Below, piece by piece: positions 11,786 through 24,500 of a stretch of 64,000 nucleotides of DNA. This stretch comes from Diadema setosum (taxonomy: Eukaryota > Echinodermata > Echinoidea > Diadematoida > Diadematidae): NCBI RefSeq assembly GCF_964275005.1, contig NC_092705.1, positions 16,209,385 through 16,273,384 on the forward strand. Direction: 5' to 3'. Below the pieces are notes generated by a model. The model searched no databases and was not told the DNA's origin. It saw only the letters and a program-made list of their open reading frames with translations. A program made the translations under genes and the position numbers. How positions within the stretch are numbered: the stretch's first letter is position 1; each line of letters starts with the position of its first letter.

Positions 11786-13014
11786 TATACTGTGTTAATT
11801 CTATTGTACAAGTTGAAATTCATGAAGGATTTTCTCAGGATCCTTTGGATTCAACTTTAGTGAGGTTTACTGTAAATATATTTTGAATATTAAAGAGCCA
11901 TGCATCTCTCACATGACTGTTTTAGATGGCCCTTTTTATGGCGCATCAGCTACTACATGTAAGTAATATGCTGATGATGATTGATCACATATTATGGCTG
12001 ATGACATTGCCTTTGTCTGTTATCACCAAAATTTGATGCAAACTGCTGCATCTCCTAGGATGAGTTTGCCAAGTGCCTGTAAGTACATGAATCAGACTGG
12101 AATGTGAATAAAAACAAACATTCAATGCAAGTACATTCACATCATATCAGTCATTTATTTTTGTGTCAAAGAGTAAATGTACAATGGTCAAAGCCTCGAT
12201 CTATACACCATTGATGCCAATTTTCATACTTACCTATGTACCATTTTAAAATGGCTAAACATAATGATGGATTTGAATAAAAATGCAATGGTTTATTTCA
12301 GTTTCCTATCGAGGGATATAAGTTTCATCAGGTCTCCCAGCTTACGGAAGATACATGTATACTGTAATCTATCTGTAAGAACCATACACTGAGGATATAT
12401 TTGACCTTAATCCTATTTTAGTATACCATTCATAAATACAGCTTTAATAGGTATTGCCTGATTCATTATATAGTTTTTAGAGAAATTACAATATAATGTG
12501 ACAATCTTGACTAAACAAGAAGTACAGAAGAGAATCTTTATCATTTGAAACTAAGGTTTGTTTGGGTAAAAGTTTGATATGATAGATACTGATTGTAATT
12601 TTAAGTACAGTACTAGTAAATTGCAATGCTGTATAAGGAAATGCATTTTACAGTTTTGATTTTATTGTGAGACCTGCAGGGTTTCACTTCCATGTTAGTT
12701 TTAATAAGATTCATGGCAATGATGATAGTGTCCAAATAAAGTCTTGCAGACTTAAACAGAAATTAGAACATGCACATTGGCTGCAACATGGAACTTTGTT
12801 TTAGTAACTCCACTACTGTTCTCAAGAGCAAGAGGGGTAGCGTAACATGAAAACAGTGGCATTGAGTCTTTTACTGGCACATCTAGACTGAGATTTAAGT
12901 GTTAATTCAACATAAGAAGAAAAAACAACAACAAAAAAAAAAAAAAAAAAAAAAAAACATCAGCCAGACCCAACAGATGATCTATGGAGGCTGGAATGTG
13001 TTGTGAAGTACACA

Positions 13015-13556
13015 GTAAAATTGGTGCACAGCCGAGTCTGTCATATTGGCCACCTGTCTACAGTGGCCACCTGAATTATGTGACCACTACAGGCTTCTCT
13101 CTGGAGAGATTGAAGACAGTGCAAATACCAGCCAACCAGCCACCTGTCTAATATGGCCAACAATTACCTAGTTCGTCTCACACAATCAGTATTTCATTGT
13201 GCATAGCAAACAAAGGCCCCACATTGAGCTCAGTCTTTCAGCATACCAAGTAGCTACATTGTGCTATTCTTTTCGCCAAAGTTTCTGCATCTTAACAGCC
13301 TTATTAGGACCAAATTGTTCGTTGGAAGGGTAGGGGGAAAAAAATAATGGTTTGTACACTTATTTTATCTCCGAGCCACAACAATTAACAGAAGTAATGT
13401 TGTATCTTTTCATTTTCATGTGTACATGGGATGTGCATTATGTAGGTATTGAAGATACACAAAAACACTGCCTAGGTTTCTACAGTGGCCATTGACGTAT
13501 AAAGGCCATCTTTCACGTTTCCATTGAATGGTTGCTATACATAGGTTTGACTGCAT
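13015..13556. repeat. possible degraded MITE pair
   Basis: CACCTGTCTA.ATGGCCA motifs at 13055 and 13141, and a right end TATACATAGGTTTGACTG resembling pogo-like termini. Boundaries unclear. Confidence 0.3.
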
Positions 13557-14844
13557 CAGGAAAGTGGTGATATTTACACAAACTGCAGTTGAGATTAAAT
13601 CCCTAGTTATTCTATTGGACATATGAATACAGAAGTGCAATCCATGAGTTGATATACGAGCAAAAAACAAACAAAAAAGAAAAACAAAAACAAAAACAAA
13701 AAACAAAAAAGAATGTTAGTAGGAAGAGGAGGAGAAATGGGTTTAACAGATGCTTTATAATTTATTGTTTTTGTTGATTTTTGTGTTGTAGTTATTGGGT
13801 TTTTTTTTTTTTGGGGGGGGGGGGAGGGGGGCAAATTGCACTTCCTTCATTGTAGGACCAACCAATTCAGAAGGAGAGCATGGGATGAGTGTGAAGTTGA
13901 GGTATGGACAAATAAAGCATTAGCCAACCAAAATGAGAAATGTTTGCGTGCATTTTAATTTTGCAAATTTCGCGAGAGCCGAGTTTCGCGAAATCAAAAT
14001 GCACGCAAAAGATCTTGTCTACACTATATGCATTGAATGTAAAAATATGAATTTATAGGCCATCCCAACCTCCAACTCTTCCCAAAATAAGAAGAAGAAG
14101 TAAAAGAAAAAATGCCAAAATATTCTCTTAAGTAATGATTGACAATAGGGTTAACCTTCAGCAACAATATATGGAATATGTTTTTACATTGAATACAGCT
14201 CAGGCATCCAATCAAACTAATAAATAGGAGTACTGCATATCTACTATTTTATCATACAAATTAGCAGTGCCTATCGCAAGGTATGGACAATATACAACTG
14301 GTTATTTTACACTTATTTTCAAAGGATTAAAAAAAAAAAAATGACCTTTTCATCATAGCATAGTACTTGTCATATATGGTTGCTAACCTGTGTTACAAGC
14401 TTGACATAATTCGTAATTTTACAGCATACATACTGCATTTTTTGCACACTGCCGAGACACCAAGCAATATGAAACTAAAATTCACCTTCATCCATTACTG
14501 TATGGCTCTTTCCCAATTTACTGATGCCACATTTACTTTTCATTCTCTGTAATGGTCTAGATTCAGCATTTATCACAATCTATATGAATTTATCCAGCTT
14601 GGGTACCCCAAGTGAGATCAATTTGGTTTCAATCACTTGCTGAAATCAGGATTCTGTTGTCCATAATTTGTTTTTGCACCTAGTACTATGTTGTGCACAA
14701 GTCTAGCAAAGGCTTTTGTCAAATTGACAAGATGCCGTGAATAAAATATTACAAAAATGCAACTTAATCACTGAGAGCACGTCAGAGTAGGCCTAAAACG
14801 CTTTTATTATTATGGCAGGGTCACACAGGTCCAAATGATATACT

Positions 14845-15620
14845 TTAACCCTATTCTAACTGGGGGGGGGGGTCAAATTGACCCCCCCCCTCGACGTTTC
14901 GTGCCACGATTTCGCAACGCGCAAAGCTTTTGCCGCGTTGTTTCACGACTTTTTTCATTGAAGTCTCCCGCATATTTTGAGACCAAATTTGCGACGTCCG
15001 GGTACACCGTTTTGAAGTTACGTAATGTTTTGCATATGCATGTCGACCAAAAAACAGCTCAAATTCATGATATCGTGTGCAAATCCAATGCAAATTGTGT
15101 TTTTTGGTTAAATTGATATAAATTAGATTATTTCAACTTTTAACCATTGAAATTAATCAATTCTAGTGTAGATAAGCCTGAAAAAGTGCCTGCAACAAGT
15201 TTTGGCAAAAAACAATGGAAAACAAAAGGTTGAAAAAACAATAAAATACATAAGAAATTAACAAAACAATAAAAAACAAAAGAAATTCATTTCAATTGAG
15301 CTATTTTTTTACACAAAAATTGTTTGATGTGTCTTGAGGAATTCTGACACAAAAATTTAGCAATCCTCCAGTCTTTTTAATGGAGTTATGAGTGAAAATA
15401 TGATTTCATGCACAAATTTGCATAATTAATTTATTAAAAATAGAAAGGCAATATTTTTCTATTGTATGACGATGTAATCTTGTAGTTGACATCAAGCTCT
15501 ATCTTCAGGCAAAATTTCGCGGCAATCGCGCGATCGGCGGCCGAGATCTGAAGGGGGGGTCAAATTGACCCCCCCTCAGTAAAAACTTGGTCTCAAATAG
15601 CCCAGTTAGAATAGGGTTAA
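14845..15620. mobile_element. TTAA-flanked MITE, subfamily A
   Basis: Starts TTAACCCTATTCTAACTGGG and ends with its exact inverse. Just inside each end is a palindrome of a G run, TCAAATTGA and a C run. Interior low complexity with AAAACAA runs. TTAA target and CCCTA ends point to piggyBac-type mobilisation. 776 bp, no ORF. Confidence 0.85.
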
Positions 15621-15815
15621 TTGACATAAAGGGTATCCTATATGCACATGATATGCAATTAGAAGGAAATAGTTTACATCATCAAGAAGGAAGTGTCTGG
15701 TGCACTGATCTTGTAGCTGTGACCGATCACTGCTCGTGGCTCCAATATGGGGCTTAGTAACACAAACGTGGTGATGAGGATGTTGTCATGGTGAGGCAGG
15801 CATCAGTGACACACC

Positions 15816-15908
15816 TCACAACTTGTGACTCGTGGAGGGGCCAAGGGTCAAACTCTTCTGCAAGAGGCGTGGCGTGAGAGGAGTTCTGCGAGCCAGCGGT
15901 GACAAAGC
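15816..15908 (-). CDS. ECT2: ECT2 last coding exon
   Basis: 30 residues (ALSPLARRTPLTPRLLQKSL...) and TGA, after acceptor CTCTTTCACAG. Contains two Thr-Pro sites. The phase fits exon 18. A possible polyadenylation signal on this strand is at 14803-14808, beyond a MITE. Confidence 0.85.
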   Translation of the reverse strand, partial: ALSPLARRTPLTPRLLQKSLTLGPSTSHKL

Positions 15909-18783
15909 CTGTGAAAGAGCAAGAGGGATGACATCAAAGTTATGCGAAATTGTAGAAAGGTCACTGCTACCCTAACATGCAAACACACACATACACACAC
16001 ACACACACTCACATGCAATGTCACATATTGTCAACCATTCGTTAACCAAACTGGACCAGATATTTGTTAACGAATCTAATCTTCACCAATCAGATAACTT
16101 AGCTGGTTTTCTTTGTTACACACTAATATGCTGTGGGAAAAGATAGTTTGAATAAGTTTTGTAAGCTAAAAGCATGAGATTTTGTTGAGGTAAAAAAGAT
16201 GAATAAATGAAAGCAGTACAGAATGTAGGTCATTTGTCTTTTTCAAAATATCAAAATGTGTGCAATCTTCTTATAGTATAATGTATTCCTAAAATGATAA
16301 AATAATAACAAGAGTAAGATAGCTATTTGAAGGTGTCATAAAGACAAATAACCATTACTGCCAGACATTCTGAAGAAAGCAGAAAAGTAAACAAACAAGG
16401 TCTGCAACAAGATATACACCACTCTGTTGACGTAAATCCTCACATTTAGAGCAAAATCGTGCACACAGAGAATTGCAAACCTTCCAAGTCTGTGTAATGA
16501 TGATATTGACCAACATTACTACTTCATTTGAACAAAAGGCACTTTAGTCTTGCATTTTTTCCCCATTAGTATTTGATTTAAAATGACCTAACTGTTGTTT
16601 GTTTTACTTGACCCTTCTTTCAATGAATATGAATTTGAAGTGCTGATCCCCTTTAGAACCACACCATACCTCAGGGCTGCGCACTAACCCATGTTTTCTA
16701 CTGGTCGGAGCGGTCTGTCAGACCAGTAGGTACCCAGTACAATTTCCATATTTGACTGGTCCATTCCATAAAAAGTTACTGGTCTGACAGTGATTTTTAC
16801 TGGTGAAGGACCGTTGGACCAGTGCCAGTGTGCAGCACTGCATACCTTGAGGGTCATGGTGCCAGCTAGCCGAGAGCCCATCTTCTCAAACTGCTGCGGC
16901 GTCATGTTCTCGCCGGTCACCATGGGACTGAAGGTGGACGACACACTGGACACGGCCTTCTGGATGGACCGACGAGGCGTCTTGTTGAAGGAGAACGTTC
17001 GGGTCACCTTCTTGGTGGCTCTCTTGGCAGCACTGCAGTTTGAATAACATGCAGGTGAATTTTACAAGATACTGTTCATTTTGGTGAAATCACCGGTGGA
17101 AAAAAAAAAAAATCCATGTCTACACAACAGTATGGTTTATTCACTTATGGTAATTGAACTTACAATTGCGTCGACAAGAAAGACATGTCATAGTAGCGCA
17201 CACGAAAGCCAAACTGAATCAAACTGACTGAATCACCATACTTTGCTGCTGGGGTGTCACTTAAGCTACTTTCATCTCATAAGGGCGTCTTCTAGGCTTA
17301 TTATGTGTCAGAGATTTAAAGGGAAGTTTATAATTCTAATGTCAGTGACCCACAATGGAGCAGTGATTATGCAATACTGCTAGTGCCTGCTGTGGGATGC
17401 GTATATACATGCTGTATGTGTGTCTAACTTGGAGAAATCATAAATGATACTCATTTAGTCAGATGCAAGAATAGAATAACGGTCCTAATTTTATTGTGAC
17501 ATCCTGGGAAAATTAGCCGAGATATTTACTGAAGTGCACAAGAGGCTAGGCTATCTCCTCATTCCTGCACGAAAAGGGGTAGAAAGGCACGTATTGTATA
17601 GGCATGGATATGATTGGATGAGTATACTACTTGTGCAATGAGATGCTCTAAGCCCACCACACACTACACGATTAGACCAGTCGCATGACTCAGCACTGCA
17701 CACTATAAAATCAGATCACACAGCGAGGCTTAGGACTGATATGGCTTCAGTACATTATATTGTAGCGTGACTGGCTGAAAGCCCACGACTGGTCATGATC
17801 TATGTCATGAAAATTTGACATGTCAAATCTCTACGACTGCCACCAAGACCCAGGCGCACGACTGGAAACTGGCAAGGCTGGTGACATCGTACTTCCAGTC
17901 TTATGGTCGTACGACTGGTAAATTGTGGCAAAGTTGTGTCGTGTGCGGTGGCCTTTAGGCAGAGATATAAAAGCAAAGGCATCCTACCGAACAGCCTTGT
18001 TCTTGCGACTGACATCAAAATCACTCTTGGACAGTTCCAGGTCCTCTGGGGAGATCTTCAACAGGAAGTTTTCCTAAGGAAAAAAAAGAAAAGAATAGAG
18101 ATTACAAACCAGTGTCAAGAGACAGCATGGTGGTAAGAAGACTTATGTGATTTTGATTTTAAGACTGCCGGCAATCATAAGTGGCCAAGTAGCTAATTGT
18201 GTATTATGCAAACTTGAAATCAACTGCAACTATTTATGGAAAAGAGCTCCAACCTAGTTGCATGATCAGAATATAGGAAGTTGTAATATAATCCAAATCA
18301 AGAAATAAAAAGTATCTTTGATACCAGCGAAAAAGATCTGTTCATTTTCAAAGGGATGGTACAGTATTGGTGGAGATGATGAATTGGGCTTTTAACTTTT
18401 TGCGAGATACCAAGAAAACACTTAAGAAATAGTACAGAGCATACCATTTTAAGAGGAATTCAAAGTTTATTTGATGAAAATCGGGTTTCGGAATGACTGA
18501 AACATCCAAAAACAAAGTAAAACAAAGCGATTGTAATAAAAGGTGGGTCCCACACTTTCTTAAAATTGCTCTGTTTTGGATATCTCAGCCATTTGAAAAC
18601 CAATTTTCGTCAAATAAACGTTGAATTCCTCAGGGAATTACATGCTCTTTCATATTTCATAAGGGTTTCTCATTATCACACCATAAAATGTTAGAAACCA
18701 GAAATTAGGACCTCCTTTAATACGATCCCTTTAAACTGCAATATCCCATGCCATTGGGTCCCCCCCCCCCCCTGAAAAAAAAA

Positions 18784-18819
<36 letters not shown>

Positions 18820-21504
18820 TATATATATATATTTTTGCTTGTCCATAGAATACAGAGCTGACAATGATTTAACCTTGAATAAAGTTCTTCGAGTGAATAA
18901 AAGCGTCATATTCTCTGTCTTGTCAGGACCTGACAAGATACCAAAGTCTATCAGGCAGCCTTTTGCAGAATCAATAAGACTTGGGTGCTCTGCTATACAA
19001 GGGCTGCCAACATTCATACATTAAAACAGGTTTCAGGGAAACACTCCTGTATGATGTGCATTTCAGTAGGCGATATTAACCCTAAAAAGACTGGGGGGGG
19101 GGGGGCCTAAAAGGCCCCCCCTCGACATTTCGCGCGATTACTCTGCAACACGCAATGCTCTCGCCGCGATGCTCTATGACTTTTTTCTTTCGAGTTTCCC
19201 GCACATTTTGACACCAAATTTGTGATGCCCGGGGGTACGGTTCTGAAGTTACATAACTTTTTGTACATGCACGTGAGGCCGAAAATGGCTCAAAAATGTG
19301 ATTTTGTGTACAAAGTCAATGCAAATTGAGTTTTTTCACATGGTTCATATAAATATGCTTATTTTTACTCTCAATGGCTAAAATTAATTTGTTTTAGAGT
19401 ATTATGCTTCAAAAAGTGTCTGCCACAAATTTTGTTTAAAAAAAACAACACAAACAAAAGGTCAAAAACAAAGAAATACATAAGAAATTCATAAAACAAT
19501 AAAATAAATAAGAAATTAATTTTGATACTGAATTTTTTTTAAGTACATTTGCTAAGAATGCCACAAAGAATAATTAGACCAAAAATGAGCACTTTTGGAG
19601 CTTTATTTACTGATTCAGATCAAAGAGTCTGATTTCTCGCATAGATTAGCATAATGATAATGATAATGATAATAATTAATCAAAATAAAATAAAAGAAGG
19701 CTATTTTGGAAAATTTGAATATACGATCTTGTAGATTACATCGCACACTACCATTGTGCAAATCTCCACGGCGATCGCGCGATCCACGGCCGAGATCTTA
19801 AGGGGGGGCCCTTTAGGCCCCCCCCCCCCCCAGTCTTTCGAGCTACCAAAATAGCCCAGTCTTTTTAGGGTTAAGTGTCAAATCTAATAGGTTTTCATAT
19901 TCTCCTGTCGGGACAAGAAATACAGTCAACTCTGCACAAGTCTAAGGCACAAAAATGGGCTCGGTTGATGAAAACAAAAAGTCCTAATTCACATGCATAA
20001 CTGTATGTCGAATGTTGTCTAATGTCACATATACTGTATACGCCATATATTTCACGAGTCTCAAATTTCGCGAATCGGGAACTCCCGGCAATTTCGCGAG
20101 TGGTTAAATTCGCGATCGTGGAGTCTTGTACTGGAACGGAGAAGTGTACACGCGTGCGTTACATTCACATCGGGATCAGGGTCATTATTTTTGCGTGTCT
20201 TTAATTTCGCGAATAGCACCTGACTCGCGAAATTCGCGAAAATAAACACCTCGCGAAATATTTGGCGCATACAGTAAATTGACAGACGCAGAGTCAACTG
20301 TATTTGACACTTTAATTGGCAAGTCTTTCCGCAGAATCAGAGAGACTTGGTAGGTCTACTTTACTAAGAAAATGTGGGTCAAGGAGAAAAGGGGAAATGC
20401 ATTTTTACAGGATAACTACGAAGAAAAGAAAAGATTAAAGGGTTGGTATAGTTTTCGTTGAGATGGGGATTCGGGTTTTAACTTTTTGTGAGATTAGAAA
20501 TCACTTTTATGTAATATTAAAGAACATACCATTCTAAGAGGAATTCAAACTTTATTTGATGAAAATTGGTTTAGAAATAGCTGAGATATCCAGAAACAAA
20601 TGAGGTCATGATAAAAGGTGGAACCCAATCTTTATTAGGAATATTTTGTTTTACTTTGTTTTTGGATATCTCAGCCATTTCTGTACCAATTTTATTCAAA
20701 TAAAGTTTGAATTCCTTTTAGAATTGTATGCTCTTCAATAATTTATAAAGTGGTTTGTAATCATCGCACAAAAAGTTAAAATTTGAATCCCCATCTCAAC
20801 CAAAAGTTTGCCATCCCTTTAACCCTAAAAGGGCCGGGTGGGGGCGGCGGAATCCGCCCCCCCCTCGACGTTTCGCGCTATAATTCTGTAACGCGAGAAG
20901 GCCTCATCGCGAGGCTTCTTGACTTTCTTCGTTCAAGTCTCGTGCAACTTTTGAGACCAAATTTGCAACGTCCGCGCATACTTTTGCGAAGCCACGCCCA
21001 TTTTTGTAACGGAATGTCGCTCCAAAACAGGCACAATTTTGTGTACATTTCCTATGGAAAACAGTGCTCTGTCATGAAAGACATAAAAACCTGATTATTT
21101 TTACAATTAATCACTTTCATTGATTAATTTTGTGCTAATTATGGTAGAAAAGTGGTCAGTGACAATTTCCAATGAAAAAACAAAGAAAAAACAAAAGTTG
21201 AAAAACAATGAAATACATAAGAAATTCTGAAAACAACAAAACACATAAGAATTGAAATGAGTTTTGGAAGTTTTTGTGATGTACAATTGTTGAATATGCT
21301 AAAACAGATTTACAGATCAAAAATTAGACTCTCAATGCTTTTAATTAAGCTAAAATATCACCTTGAGCTTAATTTGCATAATTAATTATTTAAAATTAGA
21401 AATTGATTGTTTCCAAAAATCTTATGACACAATCTTGTAGATTACGACGCGGGTCTCACGCATGCAAAATTTCATCGCGATCGCACCACCGATGGCCGAG
21501 ATCT

Positions 21505-21537
<33 letters not shown>

Positions 21538-24500
21538 ATCCACCCCACCCCCCCCCACCCCCCACCCCCGATCTGAGCATAGCCAAAAAAGCCCGGCCCC
21601 TTTAGGGTTAAGCAGCCTAGCCGTGCATACTTACAGCGTCAGTCTTACAGGTGGTGTTGGCCATGTGTTGGCATAGCGTCTTTAGCCACTCTGTCTTACT
21701 CGACTCGTCACTGGCCACAGCAAACATGTACAGCCTGTCTGTTCTCTCCAGGACATCCACAGGCGGTTTACACAGCAGGGCAAAGGCATTGTGGCACTCT
21801 GTCATACAAACAAACACACGAGATGACACAACATCAGACAATGGCAGAGATGGTTACACTCTATCATGTAATGCAGGGGGTGTTTCACAAAGAATTTTAG
21901 TCAATCTTAAAAGTTAAGATCGACTTAAAATCACGGTATGCCCAGTGTGTCTCCAATGTATTTTAACTTCCTAATGAAAGTGAAAATTTAGGAGATATTT
22001 ACATACAGCCTTTCACATACAAAATAAGATAAGTGATTAAGGTTTTCTTTTTTTTTTGTGCATGTTTTGGTAACAATTTGAGGTGGATTCTGAAAACATT
22101 AAAGAAAACTGAACAAGAAAACCAATGGCACACCATAATTATATGTTGACCTTGACTTTTAAGATTGACTTTTAAGAAGAAATCAAAGGAGATTGCGTTG
22201 TAGGGAATCTTAGATTAAAAAAAAGGCTTACTGTAGCTCAAACTACCAACTCACTAATTTATGTTACTGATTAAAATGCATGCGAACATTCCTCGTTTTA
22301 TAGTATACATTTTAAATTGGCTCAGTGAGATTATTGCATACCTTCTGTCTCGTTGATGTCCAGCACTCTTCTGATGTAGGAGAGTGAGAGGAGCTCGATG
22401 TGTTTAAACATCTTCTGCGATGTCTTACTGTTAGCATGCCTGGCCCGCTTCTTGCAGATCTGCACATGAAAACAAACAACAATAAATGTAACAAGAGCCA
22501 AACTCTGATAAAATTCACATTTATTTCATATGGAAGCAGTTCATCGTGTGCAGCATATGTGGCAGACTTCTTCCAAATAGTTATGTAGGGAAGGGAACCT
22601 CATCTGATACAGTGCTGAAGTGATGGTATCACAGTCTTTTGTCTGAGCATGGTTAGCAATTGTTTGGGCTATTGGGCTATTTGGATATTTGGGCTCGATG
22701 AGGTTGTTTAGAACCAGTTTCTATGACAATGACTGGCTATGACATCACACTTTGGTTCTCTACTGGATGTCATAAAGTAATGGGGGCAGTACAGAGAGTG
22801 ACTATAACTTAGCTGGACAGAAAAGTTCATTGACATCACTAGGACAGTGAGTTGCAGTAAGCAGAGTAGAAGTTCATTTGATCTGTTCAACTGATATCAC
22901 AAGGTGATGGAATGAGATGGCATCTCGGGGGAAAAAAAGATTTTCAGGAACATAATGTGCTAAAGATTAAAAACCATATATATATATATATACAAGGTGC
23001 TACATAATCTTTTTTTTTTACCACTTACCTGCTGGGGCAAGCAGATTTTCAAATTGTTGCAGAACACTTGCCCAAACATTAATTTCATTTGCCCAAAAAC
23101 AAAGTCCAAAAATATATGAAAAGGTTATAGAAAATTACTTCTAAGTCAAGGGCTTGATAAAATGCAATCATTTGAATAAACAGCACATGTTGAATCACAC
23201 ATAAAAAGACAGTTAGAGTAGCAAAGTTGGTTCAATCAAGTGTTTGTGTTGGACTACATTGGGGATTCAAGAAAGTGTTGTACAGTTATTGAAATGAAAT
23301 TAAAGTGTTTGCATCACTCAACAGTCATTATCTTCGGGCTTCTGTATGGTTGACTTCGCGAGTTTGAAGGGAGGAAAAGTGAAAAAAAAATTAAAAGGGT
23401 GACTTCAAAACATTTTGCTTGTCCAATTCAGGCTAGCATTTTTTCTCATTGTTCCAAAATACTTGCCAGACTTTGATTTTCACTTGCACAAGGCAATTGG
23501 GCAAATGGTTGTATAGCACCTTGCATATATGAATATTACATATTTTAAATGACTTGATTTGGACAGGTTGACTACTTGTGAACATTTTGTAAACATGCTC
23601 AATGCATCCTATCACATATCCACATGCATCACCAGGTTCTCAAGATGCACTGTCCAACCTTATCAACCATACTAAAGAAGTAAAACCCTCATAGCACCAG
23701 CAAATATGAGTGAAGTTCACACTAGCAAGGTTTTAGCTGCAAGTTTGCGAAGGTTGACAAATCATTGACACCCTTTACTTGCTGCTCTATATGTGCATTA
23801 CAATGCATAAAATCTCTCAATAACTGTGCATTGTAGAAGTTACATTCATGCCTACGGCGTCATTTGTATGCAATTGCAATTAATACTGTAAAAGGGGAAA
23901 TTTTTGCACATTTTGCGCTACAAAAAACTAGCGCGATAATAAAAGCACACAAATCTTTTTGCTTGCCACATGTTCTAGTGGTTGATGTCTTGATTCTGCA
24001 GTATTAAAAACATGTGAAACTCATCTTTAATACATGACTGAGCACAAAAAATTAGTCTCACGAAAATATCCACTTTTCCAGTAGTTTCATACACTGCACG
24101 ACAGAAGAAAGTTTTATCACTATTGCCATTTGCATTCATTTCTTTGGTCTCCTAAAATGTGTGGGAAGTGAGACTAACCTCTAGTGTGTCTGAGAAAAGG
24201 AACATTGTGATACAGATGCCCTTCTCGCTGAAAGTGTCCCCTTTTCCGATCTCACTGACGTCAATCTTGGTGACGAACTGCCGATGGGCTGACAGCAGAT
24301 CTGGTGGGACGCCCTCTATGTCATTCATGATGTCAAACATCTGGGTGTGTCCTTCCGTCTTGCGCTTGTCCTCATTGATTTGTCTGCCAAAAACATGGTA
24401 AGATTGTTGTTTGTCATACACATTGGAATTTTGGTAAACTGATAGAAGTGTTACTCTTATACTAACTTGGACTCCTGCATTCAAGAAGCACTTGACTCAC

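Larger units (their letters stand above)
7871..14844. other. intergenic stretch between convergent desulfhydrase-like and ECT2 genes
   Basis: Outside the listed MITEs I see no exon or RNA gene. It holds the 3' UTR of the + gene, simple A/T/G runs (A30 near 12929; CAAA/AAAC repeats ~13665-13710; T then G runs 13800-13830) and a TTCGCG inverted fragment at 13944-14040. Confidence 0.5.
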
